Positions 1 to 6,882 of a stretch of 10,856 nucleotides of DNA are shown piece after piece. Where the stretch lies: the NCBI GenBank assembly GCA_903921605.1, contig CAIXQV010000552.1, positions 1-10,856 of the forward strand. Direction: 5' to 3'. The position numbers and the translations under genes are program-made. Positions within the stretch are counted from its first letter, which is position 1. Each line of letters opens with the position of its first letter. Below the pieces are notes generated by a model that searched no databases, was not told where the DNA came from, and saw only the letters and a program-made list of their open reading frames with translations. This DNA comes from an uncultured Planctomycetaceae bacterium (GTDB taxonomy: Bacteria > Planctomycetota > Planctomycetia > Planctomycetales > Planctomycetaceae).

Positions 1-80
1 GAGACCGGAGGGCTCGCGCCCTGACGCTTCAAATTGAGAGCTGAAGTGACTGCCATGGGGACTGTCCGGCGAAGCATAAA

Positions 81-102
81 TGCCGACTGAAGTCGGCACC
101 AC
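81..102 (-). repeat. REP-like palindromic element
   Basis: A perfect 7-bp inverted repeat, TGCCGAC and GTCGGCA, surrounds a TGAA loop. Read on the minus strand it is GTGG, then TGCCGACTTCAGTCGGCA, which matches the layout of the two elements at 612-679 (a four-base head beginning with G, one or two bases, then a CCGRCTTNAGYCGG-type hairpin). A more decayed relative seems to lie at about 112-130 (GGCCGACTGAGGTC). Such hairpins with a GTAG-like head are typical of REP sequences mobilised by RAYT transposases; no RAYT gene is in this window. Confidence 0.6.
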
Positions 103-249
103 AAAGTGCACTCAGAGGCCGACTGAGGTCTATCAATGCCGGGATTCCAGTTGTACTGATTCGCATTGAAGGGTAAAACCTGCGAGATTCAGTGGGCCTA
201 CCCACCACTGTTTTCAGTGACCAGGAAGTCACCGTGTGGAGTTCAGAGA

Positions 250-591
250 GTGTCTGTTTTGCCGAATCAAGGATTTCAGTCGGGCGATCTAGTCGTCTAC
301 ACAGTCACAAAACAGAGTCCTCATCCAGGACCGCGCGCAAGGTCTGTCCATCCGGCCGAGTTGGGCGAAGACTATTCTTATGTCGTTGACAAGTTCTGGA
401 TGGTTGTCGGCCCCGCGCCCGGCAACAAGCTCACGATAGTCACTCGCAAAGGGAAAACGCGCGTTGTCGACGCGACAGATCCGCTGCTGCGAAAAGCCAA
501 CTGGTGGCAGAAATTTCGCTACCGAGATCGCTTCCCCAGCCCCGAAATTCTGCAGGCGGTGAATGCTCACGGTGAAACGTCGCAAGTGTAG
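250..591 (+). CDS. Small conserved-looking hypothetical protein
   Basis: The predicted product is about 113 aa, soluble, with no signal peptide or membrane segment. The core reads as genuine protein: a hydrophobic start (GDLVVYTVTKQSPHPGPRA), an acidic/aromatic middle (GEDYSYVVDKFWMVV), a basic strand-rich part (KLTIVTRKGKTRVV) and a WW-containing basic tail (ANWWQKFRYRDRFPSP). I recall similar short uncharacterised proteins from planctomycetes, but assign no function. The start is uncertain. The open frame extends up to a TTG at 166, but that N-terminus is Cys/Pro-rich and passes close to repeats. I chose GTG at 250 because GGAG at 238-241 lies 8 nt upstream; TTG at 259 is the main alternative. 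The gene stands alone, with REP-like elements on both sides. Confidence 0.6.
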   Translation: MSVLPNQGFQSGDLVVYTVTKQSPHPGPRARSVHPAELGEDYSYVVDKFWMVVGPAPGNKLTIVTRKGKTRVVDATDPLLRKANWWQKFRYRDRFPSPEILQAVNAHGETSQV

Positions 592-611
592 CGGGCTGTT
601 CATATTGTTTC

Positions 612-679
612 GTAGTACCGACTTAAGTCGGCATTGTCGTTCGCAGTCAGAACAAAAGGCTGGCTGAAGCCGGCACTGC
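612..679. repeat. Inverted pair of REP-like elements (BIME-like)
   Basis: Two related palindromes face each other. The forward one starts with GTAG at 612-615, followed by the 14-bp perfect palindrome CCGACTTAAGTCGG at 618-631. The reverse one has arms GCTGGC (659-664) and GCCGGC (669-674) around TGAA, with one G.T wobble; on the minus strand it begins GCAG. Aligned head to tail, they share the head, the CCGRCTT-AG core and a downstream TT-T-GTTC tract, so they are members of one family in opposite orientation. This is the architecture of bacterial interspersed mosaic elements. The GTAG head is characteristic of RAYT-associated REPs. Confidence 0.65.
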
Positions 680-689
680 AATTGGGACA

Positions 690-872
690 TTTCACAATTT
701 CCTGATATTTGCGTATGTGATGGCCGGACTGGGATTTGCAACGTGTGGGCGATCGCCGTAGCGGCTGGTTCAAGTTGACTCGCCCGGGAATGCGGAAAAA
801 GGCGATACGCAGTTCGATGGCCTGAGTCTCTCGCAACAGTGCTGATATTGGTCTTTCCAGTTTCTACCGCTG
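690..872 (+). repeat. 183-bp dispersed repeat, copy A
   Basis: This stretch aligns over its whole length with 6691-6873 (copy B) at roughly 80-82% identity by hand count, with only a few single-base indels. The best conserved blocks are TTCACAATTTCCTGA and GCGTATGTGATGG near the left end and ACAGTGCTGATATTG near the right end. The indels shift the reading frame between copies, so conservation is not that of a protein. In copy A nothing recognisable follows, whereas copy B ends just upstream of a histidine kinase gene. Confidence 0.8.
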
Positions 873-1106
873 CGGCGAGGGCGGTGGCTACTACGGTGTC
901 TCTGAAACTGTCGTGGACTTTCTGGTTGACCATCGTCGCGCAATTGTCACTGACTGTACCGGCTGAACTGAATCCCGTTGTCGCAAGCAATGCCCGAAGA
1001 ACTTCAGAGAACCGTGCCCTGCACACCAGAGCCGTTTGCGATCAGGAACTTAGAGGCTCTAACAGAACCGGGACATGCACCCTGCCGGTGATCATTTTCT
1101 CATGCA

Positions 1107-1158
1107 TTTTCTGAGACGTCCGGAAGCCAGTCCCGTTTTTTTAGGCGTTCTCAGAAAA
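1107..1158. repeat. Long hairpin enclosing a repeated 30-bp motif
   Basis: TTTTCTGAGA at 1107-1116 is the exact reverse complement of TCTCAGAAAA at 1149-1158, and CG/CG pairing continues inward past a one-base bulge. Inside lies a motif (1122-1151) with a GTCCC run, seven T residues and AGGCGTTCT, which recurs with changes at 6425-6455. The structure could be a small mobile palindromic element, an RNA hairpin or a factor-independent terminator for something upstream. No gene ends just before it. Confidence 0.5.
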
Positions 1159-1270
1159 ATTTCGCGTGCCACTTACGGAATGTTCACTTATTGCGTTTCA
1201 TTCCTTTCGGTCCGCCTTCCTTCAAAATGGTGCGACCGCTGGGCGATCGAGAAACGTCTCGTTTTGAGAG

Positions 1271-1447
1271 ATGGGGATGGCGCATAGCGAGGAGAAATCA
1301 CGAATTCGACCACTTCCACTCGTTCGCAGTGATCATCGTCCGCGACGCGACCATCAGTTCTATAATGCTTACGGCCTCGAAAACATCGCCGCGAGTATTC
1401 TCCAGATTGACCATACGCTAGCCGGGCTCGGCTGTGAGGCGTCGTGA
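1271..1447 (+). CDS. Doubtful small ORF, 58 aa
   Basis: This ORF has an ATG start (a second in-frame ATG lies at 1277) and runs to TGA at 1445-1447. The N-terminal half is basic and His/Arg-rich. The C-terminal part (HQFYNAYGLENIAASILQ, then IDHTLAGLGCEAS) looks more like ordinary protein. GAGAG directly precedes the first ATG and is better spaced for the second, so translation from 1277 is possible. A terminator-like hairpin begins 17 nt after the stop. It could be a real small gene, the 3' remnant of a decayed gene, or chance; I recognise no family. Confidence 0.25.
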   Translation: MGMAHSEEKSRIRPLPLVRSDHRPRRDHQFYNAYGLENIAASILQIDHTLAGLGCEAS

Positions 1448-1463
1448 GTCGAACTACCGGATC

Positions 1464-1490
1464 GGCTTTTCGAAAGGCCCCGAATTTTTT
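1464..1490 (+). terminator. Weak terminator-like hairpin
   Basis: GGCTTT (1464-1469) pairs with AAGGCC (1474-1479) around a TCGA loop, with one G.T pair. A run of six T residues follows at 1485-1490 after a short CGAA spacer. The stem is only 6 bp and the T-run is displaced, so activity is uncertain. It sits just downstream of the doubtful 58-aa ORF. Confidence 0.35.
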
Positions 1491-1694
1491 GGGAATGCAG
1501 ACTCAGTGTGATAGTCGCATTGTCGTTATGAATTTAATGCTGAAGGCAAGGAAACGCCATACGATGACCGTACCACATTCAAACAAGTTGATTGGATATC
1601 GACGACTGGCCTGAAGTTATGTGCATCCGCTAGACTTTGTGGCATCGGTTTGGTTCATTCATCTCACGTTGCCTGAAAACGGGATTCGATTCGC

Positions 1695-3086
1695 GTGTCC
1701 GAAACTAAGGTCGATATCCTTCCGCCGATGAATCCTCGGCCAAAACGCCGGGCCAGTCACCGAGTTTGGGTCTGTTGGATTGCTGCAATTTGCCTTGGCA
1801 TAGTGGTTCTATGGGCGTCGGGTGGAATAGGGAAAGCTGTCGACGCGGTGATCTCGACTTTGATTTCAGGACGGGACTATGAAGGCGCGGACGAATGGCT
1901 GATGCTTTGTGAGAAACTTAAGTGTGCGACGCCAGAGACTCTGCTCTTGAAGGCACGACTGCGCAGAAAACAATTGAAGATTAGTGAAGTTCCCGAACTT
2001 CTCATAGCTGCTGATGCGGCTGGTGTCGATCGGTCTCGAATACGACGAGAGTATTTGCTTTTGGAAGCGCAGACCGGAAGAATTCGGAATGTGGCTGATG
2101 AGTTAAACGAGTTGTTGCAGCAGGATGGTGAGGATGGTGCAGAGATCTGTGAGGCCTATGTCAACGGAGCGATGATGATTGGAGCCACAGACGTGGCGAT
2201 GACCATATTGCCGGTCTGGAAGCAGGAATTTCCGCAGGATCCTCAGCCCCACTATGCGATGGCGCGGATTCTGGAATATCAGCAGAACATCTCGGGGGCT
2301 ATCCGTGAACTTGAAACAGCCAATTCGAAAGACAGTCGACATTGGCCGTCCAGATATGCACTGGCGAGGATACTTTATTCTGAAAACAGAATCGAAGAAT
2401 CGCTAATGCAATTGGAGACTGCGACAAGAATGCAGGCCAGCGCGGCCCCTTTGTTGTTGCAGGCCAAATGCCACCGTGCATTAGGAAAGCTGAAAGAAGC
2501 TCACACAGTTCTTGCCAAACTTGTGACCCTGGATCGGAGTATTGTGCTGTTAAGTTTTTCGCTCGTATCTGAGCCAGAACGAGGATATCCGATTGAGTTT
2601 GAGCTGGGAACACTGGAAGCATCGCTCGGAAATCATGCTGAGGCAAGGAGATTGCTGGAGGTCGTACTGCAGGACGATCCAAACAATCTCGATGCTCGCT
2701 ATGCGAGAGCGTTATCGCTGCGTGATCTCGGTGAATCTCAGTTGGCCGAAGCGGAGCTTGCTGATGTCCATCGCATACGCAGCTTGCTGACCGAAATCGA
2801 CAGGTTAGTGGATGAGATCAATCGCCGCCCCGAGGAGCCACATCTCGAGTCAAGATGTCGGATCGGCGAACTATTTATTAAGTACGAGAACGCACGGCGT
2901 GGTGTTTTCTGGATTCAAGAGGCGTTGAACAAGGATCCGAGCTATCGTCCGGCGCATCAGATTCTGGCTGACTACTACGACAGGTTGAAGGTTCGAGAAC
3001 CGGAGTACACGGTTTTAGCTGATCAACATCGACTGGCTGCACAGGGTGATGTGGAGCAGCCATCGGAAGCAGGGATAACACCATGA
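1695..3086 (+). CDS. Membrane-anchored TPR-repeat protein
   Basis: The 463-aa product has a short basic cytoplasmic N-terminus (PRPKRRASHR), one membrane segment at about residues 24-42 and a long helical tail expected outside the cytoplasm. Degenerate tetratricopeptide repeats run from about residue 80 to 440. The clearest are at 185-215 (PHYAMARILEYQQNISGAI), 219-247 (SRYALARILYSENRIEESL), 250-280, 300-330 (LGTLEASLGNHAEARRLL), 335-357 and 415-445. TPR arrays bind protein partners; no enzymatic motif is present. GTG at 1695 is chosen because GGGA lies about 10 nt upstream; ATG at 1728 (residue 12) has no ribosome site. The stop overlaps the next start as ATGA, so the two proteins are translationally coupled. 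The natural inference is that this protein scaffolds or assembles the downstream lipoprotein. TPR plus ASPIC/UnbV pairs are common in planctomycetes, but their job is not known. Confidence 0.88.
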   Translation: MSETKVDILPPMNPRPKRRASHRVWVCWIAAICLGIVVLWASGGIGKAVDAVISTLISGRDYEGADEWLMLCEKLKCATPETLLLKARLRRKQLKISEVPELLIAADAAGVDRSRIRREYLLLEAQTGRIRNVADELNELLQQDGEDGAEICEAYVNGAMMIGATDVAMTILPVWKQEFPQDPQPHYAMARILEYQQNISGAIRELETANSKDSRHWPSRYALARILYSENRIEESLMQLETATRMQASAAPLLLQAKCHRALGKLKEAHTVLAKLVTLDRSIVLLSFSLVSEPERGYPIEFELGTLEASLGNHAEARRLLEVVLQDDPNNLDARYARALSLRDLGESQLAEAELADVHRIRSLLTEIDRLVDEINRRPEEPHLESRCRIGELFIKYENARRGVFWIQEALNKDPSYRPAHQILADYYDRLKVREPEYTVLADQHRLAAQGDVEQPSEAGITP

Positions 3087-4795
3087 AGATACATTTATCA
3101 GCAATAGCTTTCGCTACTCTATTGGGGTGTCAGACTAAACCGGCCGAAGACCTGACATCGACGAAACCAGGGAAAGAGAAGTCCACGAAGTTTGTCGACG
3201 TAACCGAGCGGTCGAATCTTCATTTCGACTACAAGAACGGTCGTGAAGCGAGCCTCTATGCAATTGTTGAATCCCTCGGAGGTGGTTGTGCGGCCCTTGA
3301 TTTTGATCATGATGGATACTTGGACGTATATGCTCCTGGTGGCGGATCGGTGGTCGACGGGTCGAGGCTGGTGGGCCGAAATTCATTTCTGTTTCGGGGC
3401 GGACCAGTCTTGAAGTTTGAAGCCGTTGCTGAGGTTGCTGCGTGCGCGAGTTCGAAAAGGTATTCACACGGCTGTGCGGTCGCCGACGCGGATAACGATG
3501 GATTCGCCGACATTCTACTCACGGGATTCGGCGGATTGCAGTTTTTTCGCAATCACGGTGACGGTACGTTTGAGGAGGTGGCTGTAGATGCCCAATTGAG
3601 CGATTCGAAGTGGAGTTCAAGCGCGGGGTGGGGGGACCTGAATAATGATGGTGCGCTGGATCTCTATATTTGCCACTATGCTGACTGGTCATTTGAAAAT
3701 AACCCAGTGTGTCCCGGCGGGGGACCTGATCATCGGGATGTCTGCCCTCCTCGAGAATTCAAGCCCCTGGATGACACCCTCTACCTGAACAATGGAGATG
3801 GAACATTCACGGACGCCAGCCAGAACTCAGGACTGGTGCCAGGAGGAAAGGGGCTGGGAGTTGTGATGGCCGATTTTGACCATGACCGCGATACTGACAT
3901 CTATGTGGCGAATGATACGACGCCAAACTTTCTCTATCAGAATGATGGTGCCGGGACATTGTCAGAAGTTGGTATTGCGAGCGGTGCGGCCCTTGATGAA
4001 CGAGGCGTCCCGAATGGCAGCATGGGGACAGCCGTGGGCGACTTTGATTCCGACGGACTGACAGACCTGTGGGTGACAAATTTCGAAATGGAAACCTTCG
4101 GTCTCTATCGAAATCGAGGACAATTCCAGTTTCAGCACATCAGCCGAGATTCTGGTGTCAATGCAATCGGTTCGAAGTTTGTGGGATTTGGAACCGCAAC
4201 TGAAGACTTTGATCTGGATGGTGACCTCGACATCGCGGTGTCGAATGGACACGTGATCTATTACCCGACCGATGGCGATCCGCAGCAGACTCCGGTTTAT
4301 CTGGAGAACCAGGGAAACGGTGTTTTTAGAAAAATTACGCCAGGTGACGAGGGTCAGTATTTTCAAGTGAAACACGTTGGTCGTGGACTAGCGACCTGCG
4401 ACTTTGACCGGGATGGCAAGGTTGATCTGCTCTTCACTCACTTAAACGGCTCTGGATGCCTGCTTCGGAATGAATCAACAACTTCAGGGCGGTCTATTCA
4501 AGTAAAGCTCATTGGCACTCATTCCAATCGCGACGGGGTGGGAGCACGTATCGTACTTCAAACTTCCGTTGGCATTCAGACTCGACAGCTGTCGGGAGGG
4601 GGCAGCTACCTAAGCCAGAGTGAGCCCATCATGACCTTTGGTGTTCCCGCGGGCGTTGAGTGCCAGAAGCTAACGGTCATTTGGCCGGGTGACGAGCGGG
4701 AGGAATCCATCTCAAGTCCGCGGAGTGGTGAAATATACACATTTAAGGAATCATATTCTATCGTCAGTACTGCACAGGTTGATACATCTTTCTGA
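3083..4795 (+). CDS. FG-GAP/VCBS and ASPIC/UnbV (CRTAC1-like) lipoprotein
   Basis: The 570-aa product starts with a lipoprotein signal; the lipobox is LLGC with Cys16 as the likely lipidated residue. Seven calcium-site-like motifs of the DxDxDGxxD type begin at Asp73, 135, 185, 264, 320, 375 and 440. The third has Leu-Asn-Asn and the fourth has Arg in place of Gly. Spacing of 50-79 residues fits a seven-bladed beta-propeller of the FG-GAP/VCBS kind. The C-terminus (about 470-555, VKLIGTHSNRDGVGARI then SGGGSYLSQSEP and LTVIWPGD) is an ASPIC/UnbV domain, as in CRTAC1-like proteins. A Cys pair, Cys210 and Cys221, in an insertion between blades could form a disulphide. The ATG lies inside the stop of the TPR gene. 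Location is predicted to be the outer surface or periplasm. Function is likely adhesion or protein binding, but this is inferred only from the fold. Confidence 0.92.
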   Translation: MKIHLSAIAFATLLGCQTKPAEDLTSTKPGKEKSTKFVDVTERSNLHFDYKNGREASLYAIVESLGGGCAALDFDHDGYLDVYAPGGGSVVDGSRLVGRNSFLFRGGPVLKFEAVAEVAACASSKRYSHGCAVADADNDGFADILLTGFGGLQFFRNHGDGTFEEVAVDAQLSDSKWSSSAGWGDLNNDGALDLYICHYADWSFENNPVCPGGGPDHRDVCPPREFKPLDDTLYLNNGDGTFTDASQNSGLVPGGKGLGVVMADFDHDRDTDIYVANDTTPNFLYQNDGAGTLSEVGIASGAALDERGVPNGSMGTAVGDFDSDGLTDLWVTNFEMETFGLYRNRGQFQFQHISRDSGVNAIGSKFVGFGTATEDFDLDGDLDIAVSNGHVIYYPTDGDPQQTPVYLENQGNGVFRKITPGDEGQYFQVKHVGRGLATCDFDRDGKVDLLFTHLNGSGCLLRNESTTSGRSIQVKLIGTHSNRDGVGARIVLQTSVGIQTRQLSGGGSYLSQSEPIMTFGVPAGVECQKLTVIWPGDEREESISSPRSGEIYTFKESYSIVSTAQVDTSF

Positions 4796-4846
4796 TAGAT
4801 ATGCCCTGTTTAGGGTCAATAAGGCTTGGAAATTGGCAACAAGAAA

Positions 4847-4875
4847 TTGAATTGTTCAGCATTTCTTCATAAAGT
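4847..4875 (+). promoter_or_regulatory. Candidate sigma-70-type promoter for the DUF1559 unit
   Basis: TTGAAT at 4847-4852 and TAAAGT at 4870-4875 are separated by 17 bp. Each matches the -35 and -10 consensus at four of six positions. Transcription would begin near 4882, giving a leader of about 70 nt to the ATG at 4951. This is the only plausible pair I see in the 155-bp gap after the ASPIC/UnbV gene. Confidence 0.35.
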
Positions 4876-4950
4876 TGGCGGGTGAGAGTGTCCTGTAGGG
4901 TAACGTTTCCGCAGGCCTGTCTTTTTCCCCGCTCTTTGGAGGCATTGTTG

Positions 4951-5964
4951 ATGATTACGCGTTCTCGTTTCAGAAGTCGAGGGTTCACGCTGATTGAACT
5001 GCTCGTCGTTATTGCAATCATTGCGATTCTGATCGCTTTGCTGCTTCCAGCCGTACAGCAGGCGCGAGAGGCCGCTCGCCGGACACAGTGTAAGAACAAT
5101 TTGAAGCAGCTTGGTCTGGCGCTTCACAATTATCATGACACGTTCAATACCTTCCCACCTGCCCACATTCGGACTCAGGCTGATATGCCCGGTACGGGTG
5201 CTATTACCGGCTGGCGAGGATACAGCGTGCATTCGATGCTGTTGCCTTACATTGAGCAGGCTCCGTTGTACGCCCAGATGAACTTCAATAACTTCTTTGA
5301 TAACGCGACGAATACAAATTCTCGTCGAACTCGGTTGGCTGCGTATCTGTGCCCATCTGATACTCCGTTTCCCGCATCAGCTGATCGTGGCAACAATAGC
5401 TATCCTGGGTCCATGGGTGCCTCACTTGGGCAATATGTGAGTCCGATTGGCCTTCGAAATGGCCTGTTCAATTTCGACGTTGACGTGAAAATGCGAGATG
5501 TCCTGGACGGTACAGCCAACACAATCGCGTTCAGTGAACATTTGATTGGCGACAATGACAATACGACTTATCGACCGGGCGATGTTGTGCGAGCGATTGC
5601 GTGGACTGGAACAAACTCGAATAAGCCAACGGCGGCAGAGCTGGAGACTTATGGCACAGCTTGCAATGCTGGTAGGGCAAACCACCACAGTCACGGTGGA
5701 CGCGAATGGGCGATTGGGATGCCAGCCCAGACTTTGTTTAACACTTTTGTCCCTCCGAACTGGAAGTATCCAACCTGTCAGCCTTGTGTAGGTTGTGGCT
5801 GGATGGACTCCCAGGGAGCTTTCCCTGCTCGTAGCCGTCATACCGGCGGTGTGCAGGTAACACTGGCTGACGGGTCGTCACGATTTATTTCTGAAAACAT
5901 TGATCTGGCAACTTGGCAGAACCTCGGAACGATCCGTGGTGGCGAAGTACTTGGAGAATTCTGA
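4951..5964 (+). CDS. DUF1559 prepilin-like protein
   Basis: The 337-aa product has a type IV pilin/type II secretion leader: a basic start ([10 protein letters not shown]), a cleavage Gly at residue 11, FTLIE with the conserved Glu16 (position 5 of the mature protein), and a hydrophobic helix to about residue 35. The helix is followed by the family-typical [15 protein letters not shown]. The large body is DUF1559 and carries the C-terminal H-X9-DG signature (His297 to Asp307-Gly308) before a GGE-containing end. A C-x2-C-x2-C cluster lies at Cys276, 279 and 282. Planctomycete genomes carry many such paralogues. They are expected to be processed by a prepilin peptidase and displayed at the membrane or surface, with unknown function. 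ATG at 4951 is chosen because GGAGG at 4938-4942 is ideally spaced and the pilin leader begins there; the frame is open further upstream to 4882, but that extension would bury the leader. Confidence 0.95.
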   Translation: MITRSRFRSRGFTLIELLVVIAIIAILIALLLPAVQQAREAARRTQCKNNLKQLGLALHNYHDTFNTFPPAHIRTQADMPGTGAITGWRGYSVHSMLLPYIEQAPLYAQMNFNNFFDNATNTNSRRTRLAAYLCPSDTPFPASADRGNNSYPGSMGASLGQYVSPIGLRNGLFNFDVDVKMRDVLDGTANTIAFSEHLIGDNDNTTYRPGDVVRAIAWTGTNSNKPTAAELETYGTACNAGRANHHSHGGREWAIGMPAQTLFNTFVPPNWKYPTCQPCVGCGWMDSQGAFPARSRHTGGVQVTLADGSSRFISENIDLATWQNLGTIRGGEVLGEF

Positions 5965-6278
5965 TGACTTTTTCTAAGAACTTTTTGATCGGATTAGCCC
6001 TCGTTTCACTCGCTGGATGCGGCGGTGGGACTGCGAATATCCCTGAAGAAGCTGTGACACCTCCGGCAGCACCCCCTGCAAAGGCGATGCTGACCGATGT
6101 TGCCAACAGTGGTGAATTAGGTAGCGGTGCCTCAATGATTCGAGAGGCTCTCGAAGCAATGAAGGCCACTGATGCCGCAAAGGTGGAGCCGCTACTCAAG
6201 GAAATGACTGAACTGGAAGGTATGAGCGATCCAGCCAAGATAAAAGCCAAAGCAAAGGCCATGGCTGACAAGCTCTGA
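5964..6278 (+). CDS. Small lipoprotein downstream of DUF1559 gene
   Basis: The 104-aa product has a signal peptide ending in the lipobox LAGC with Cys19 as the lipidated residue. A Gly and Pro/Ala-rich linker (about 20-42) follows, then a helical, Lys/Glu/Met-rich C-terminal part (MIREALEAMKATDAAKVEPLL and so on). It has no catalytic motif. Its ATG overlaps the stop of the DUF1559 gene (TGATG), and GGAG at 5953-5956 provides a ribosome site 7 nt upstream, so it is translated with that gene. Small lipoproteins following DUF1559 genes are a familiar arrangement in planctomycetes. A role as partner or anchor of the pseudopilin is a guess. The same frame is open upstream to about 5913, but a start there would hide the signal peptide. 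Confidence 0.9.
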   Translation: MTFSKNFLIGLALVSLAGCGGGTANIPEEAVTPPAAPPAKAMLTDVANSGELGSGASMIREALEAMKATDAAKVEPLLKEMTELEGMSDPAKIKAKAKAMADKL

Positions 6279-6306
6279 TTCTCCTGTTTCATGAAACGCC
6301 GAATTG

Positions 6307-6343
6307 AAACGGCCCCGAACATTTTTATGTTCGGGGCCGTTTT
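6307..6343 (+). terminator. Strong intrinsic terminator
   Basis: A perfect 16-bp stem (6307-6322 with 6327-6342) containing a GGCCCC/GGGGCC core closes over a TTTT loop. A four-T run ends at 6343, and three A residues on the left side mean it could also act on the opposite strand. It begins 28 nt after the lipoprotein stop and ends the DUF1559 transcription unit. Confidence 0.9.
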
Positions 6344-6424
6344 CATGTGGCCCGTCAGATTTGATTTAGAGACGCAAACAAAACCTGGGCAGGCACCCTC
6401 CCAAAGCGTGTTTCAGGCTTTTTC

Positions 6425-6455
6425 GGGAGCCGGTCCCGGTTTTGTAAGGCGTTCT
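6425..6455 (+). repeat. Second copy of the 30-bp motif
   Basis: This 31-base stretch matches 1122-1151 at about 25 positions with one indel. Shared landmarks are the GGnAGCC start, GTCCCG, a T-rich centre and AGGCGTTCT at the end. Here the motif overlaps the right arm of a different hairpin (6398-6429). The long flanking inverted repeat seen around the first copy is absent. Confidence 0.5.
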
Positions 6456-6690
6456 TATTAGGTGATAATCGAACGGCGAAATCCTGCCCGCACTGCACGC
6501 GGTAGATCAACAGAATCACCCGAGGAAAGACATACGGGAGTATTCTGGTTTTCCGGAAAGGAGATAGTCCTCCTGCTCTCGAATGAAAATGCTGAAATCA
6601 CAGAGAGTGGGGGCTACTCCATACCGCTTGTCCTGGAGTTTGTGCGTTGCGATTGCCGGGGCGCTTTTGTCGGATGAAGGTTCGAATCGC

Positions 6691-6873
6691 TTTCACAATT
6701 TCCTGACATCCGCGTATGTGATGGCTGGACAGTGCTTTGCAGCGTGGGGGTGATAGCCGTGGCGACTGGTTTGAGTTAACTCGCCAGGGAATGAGGAAAA
6801 GCCGATTTGCAGTTCGGTGGACCTGAGTATCATGCCACAGTGCTGATATTGCTTTTCAGGTTTCTGCTGGCTG
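6691..6873 (+). repeat. 183-bp dispersed repeat, copy B
   Basis: This is the partner of 690-872, in the same orientation and of the same length, at roughly 80-82% identity by hand count. It ends 9 bp before the ATG of the histidine kinase, so it forms that gene's whole proximal upstream region. It may be a mobile or conserved regulatory segment. The alternative, that a kinase upstream region was duplicated and its copy A gene decayed, is not excluded. Confidence 0.8.
6726..6741 (+). promoter_or_regulatory. Candidate sigma-54 (-24/-12) promoter
   Basis: TGGACAGTGCTTTGCA has the invariant GG (6727-6728) and GC (6739-6740) at the exact sigma-54 spacing, with TTGCA matching the -12 box. The middle of the -24 box (ACA in place of CAC) does not match. 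The start would fall near 6752, giving a 130-nt leader to the kinase. The equivalent bases in repeat copy A (725-740, CGGACTGGGATTTGCA) keep the GG, GC and TTGCA. A sigma-54 activator is encoded downstream, which makes the match more interesting, but it may be chance. Confidence 0.35.
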
Positions 6874-6882
6874 GTCGTCCGG

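Larger units (their letters stand above)
600..1694. other. Gene-poor intergenic region rich in repeats
   Basis: About 1.1 kb lies between the small hypothetical gene and the TPR operon with no convincing coding region. From left to right it holds an inverted REP pair (612-679), copy A of a 183-bp dispersed repeat (690-872), a long hairpin enclosing a 30-bp repeated motif (1107-1158), a doubtful 58-codon ORF (1271-1447) and a terminator-like hairpin (1464-1490). From 1491 to 1694 I see no structure or clear promoter. Open frames on both strands here lack recognisable domains and ribosome binding sites. Confidence 0.7.
6344..6882. other. Intergenic region before the histidine kinase
   Basis: About 540 bp without a supported gene. 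It contains a hairpin (6398-6429: CTCCC-AAAGC pairing with GCTTT and, past a three-base bulge, GGGAG), the second copy of the 30-bp motif (6425-6455) and copy B of the 183-bp repeat (6691-6873). A frame open at 6462-6677 has no ribosome site, no recognisable domain and a composition unlike the neighbouring genes. Confidence 0.7.

Noticed and set aside
600..836. Minus-strand frame covering repeat copy A, with a similar peptide (HHIR..QEIVK) in copy B
   Set aside because: The peptide similarity follows from nucleotide repeat identity; indels between copies shift the frame and differences are not mainly synonymous.
289..1026. Long minus-strand open frame, 245 codons
   Set aside because: It runs antisense through the small + strand gene, the REP pair and the 183-bp repeat. 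It has no domain or ribosome site, and its frame is broken in the second copy of the repeat.
839..1026. Decayed second kinase N-terminus after repeat copy A
   Set aside because: A stretch near 900-955 encodes a hydrophobic run and loosely resembles the kinase start, but the alignment needs gaps and is not better than I would expect by chance.
4804..4818. CCCT-GTTT-AGGG hairpin after the ASPIC/UnbV gene as its terminator
   Set aside because: The stem is only 4 bp and no T-run follows.
6462..6677. 71-codon + strand frame in the kinase upstream gap
   Set aside because: It has no ribosome site, starts inside or beside the repeated motif, and has composition unlike the coding genes.
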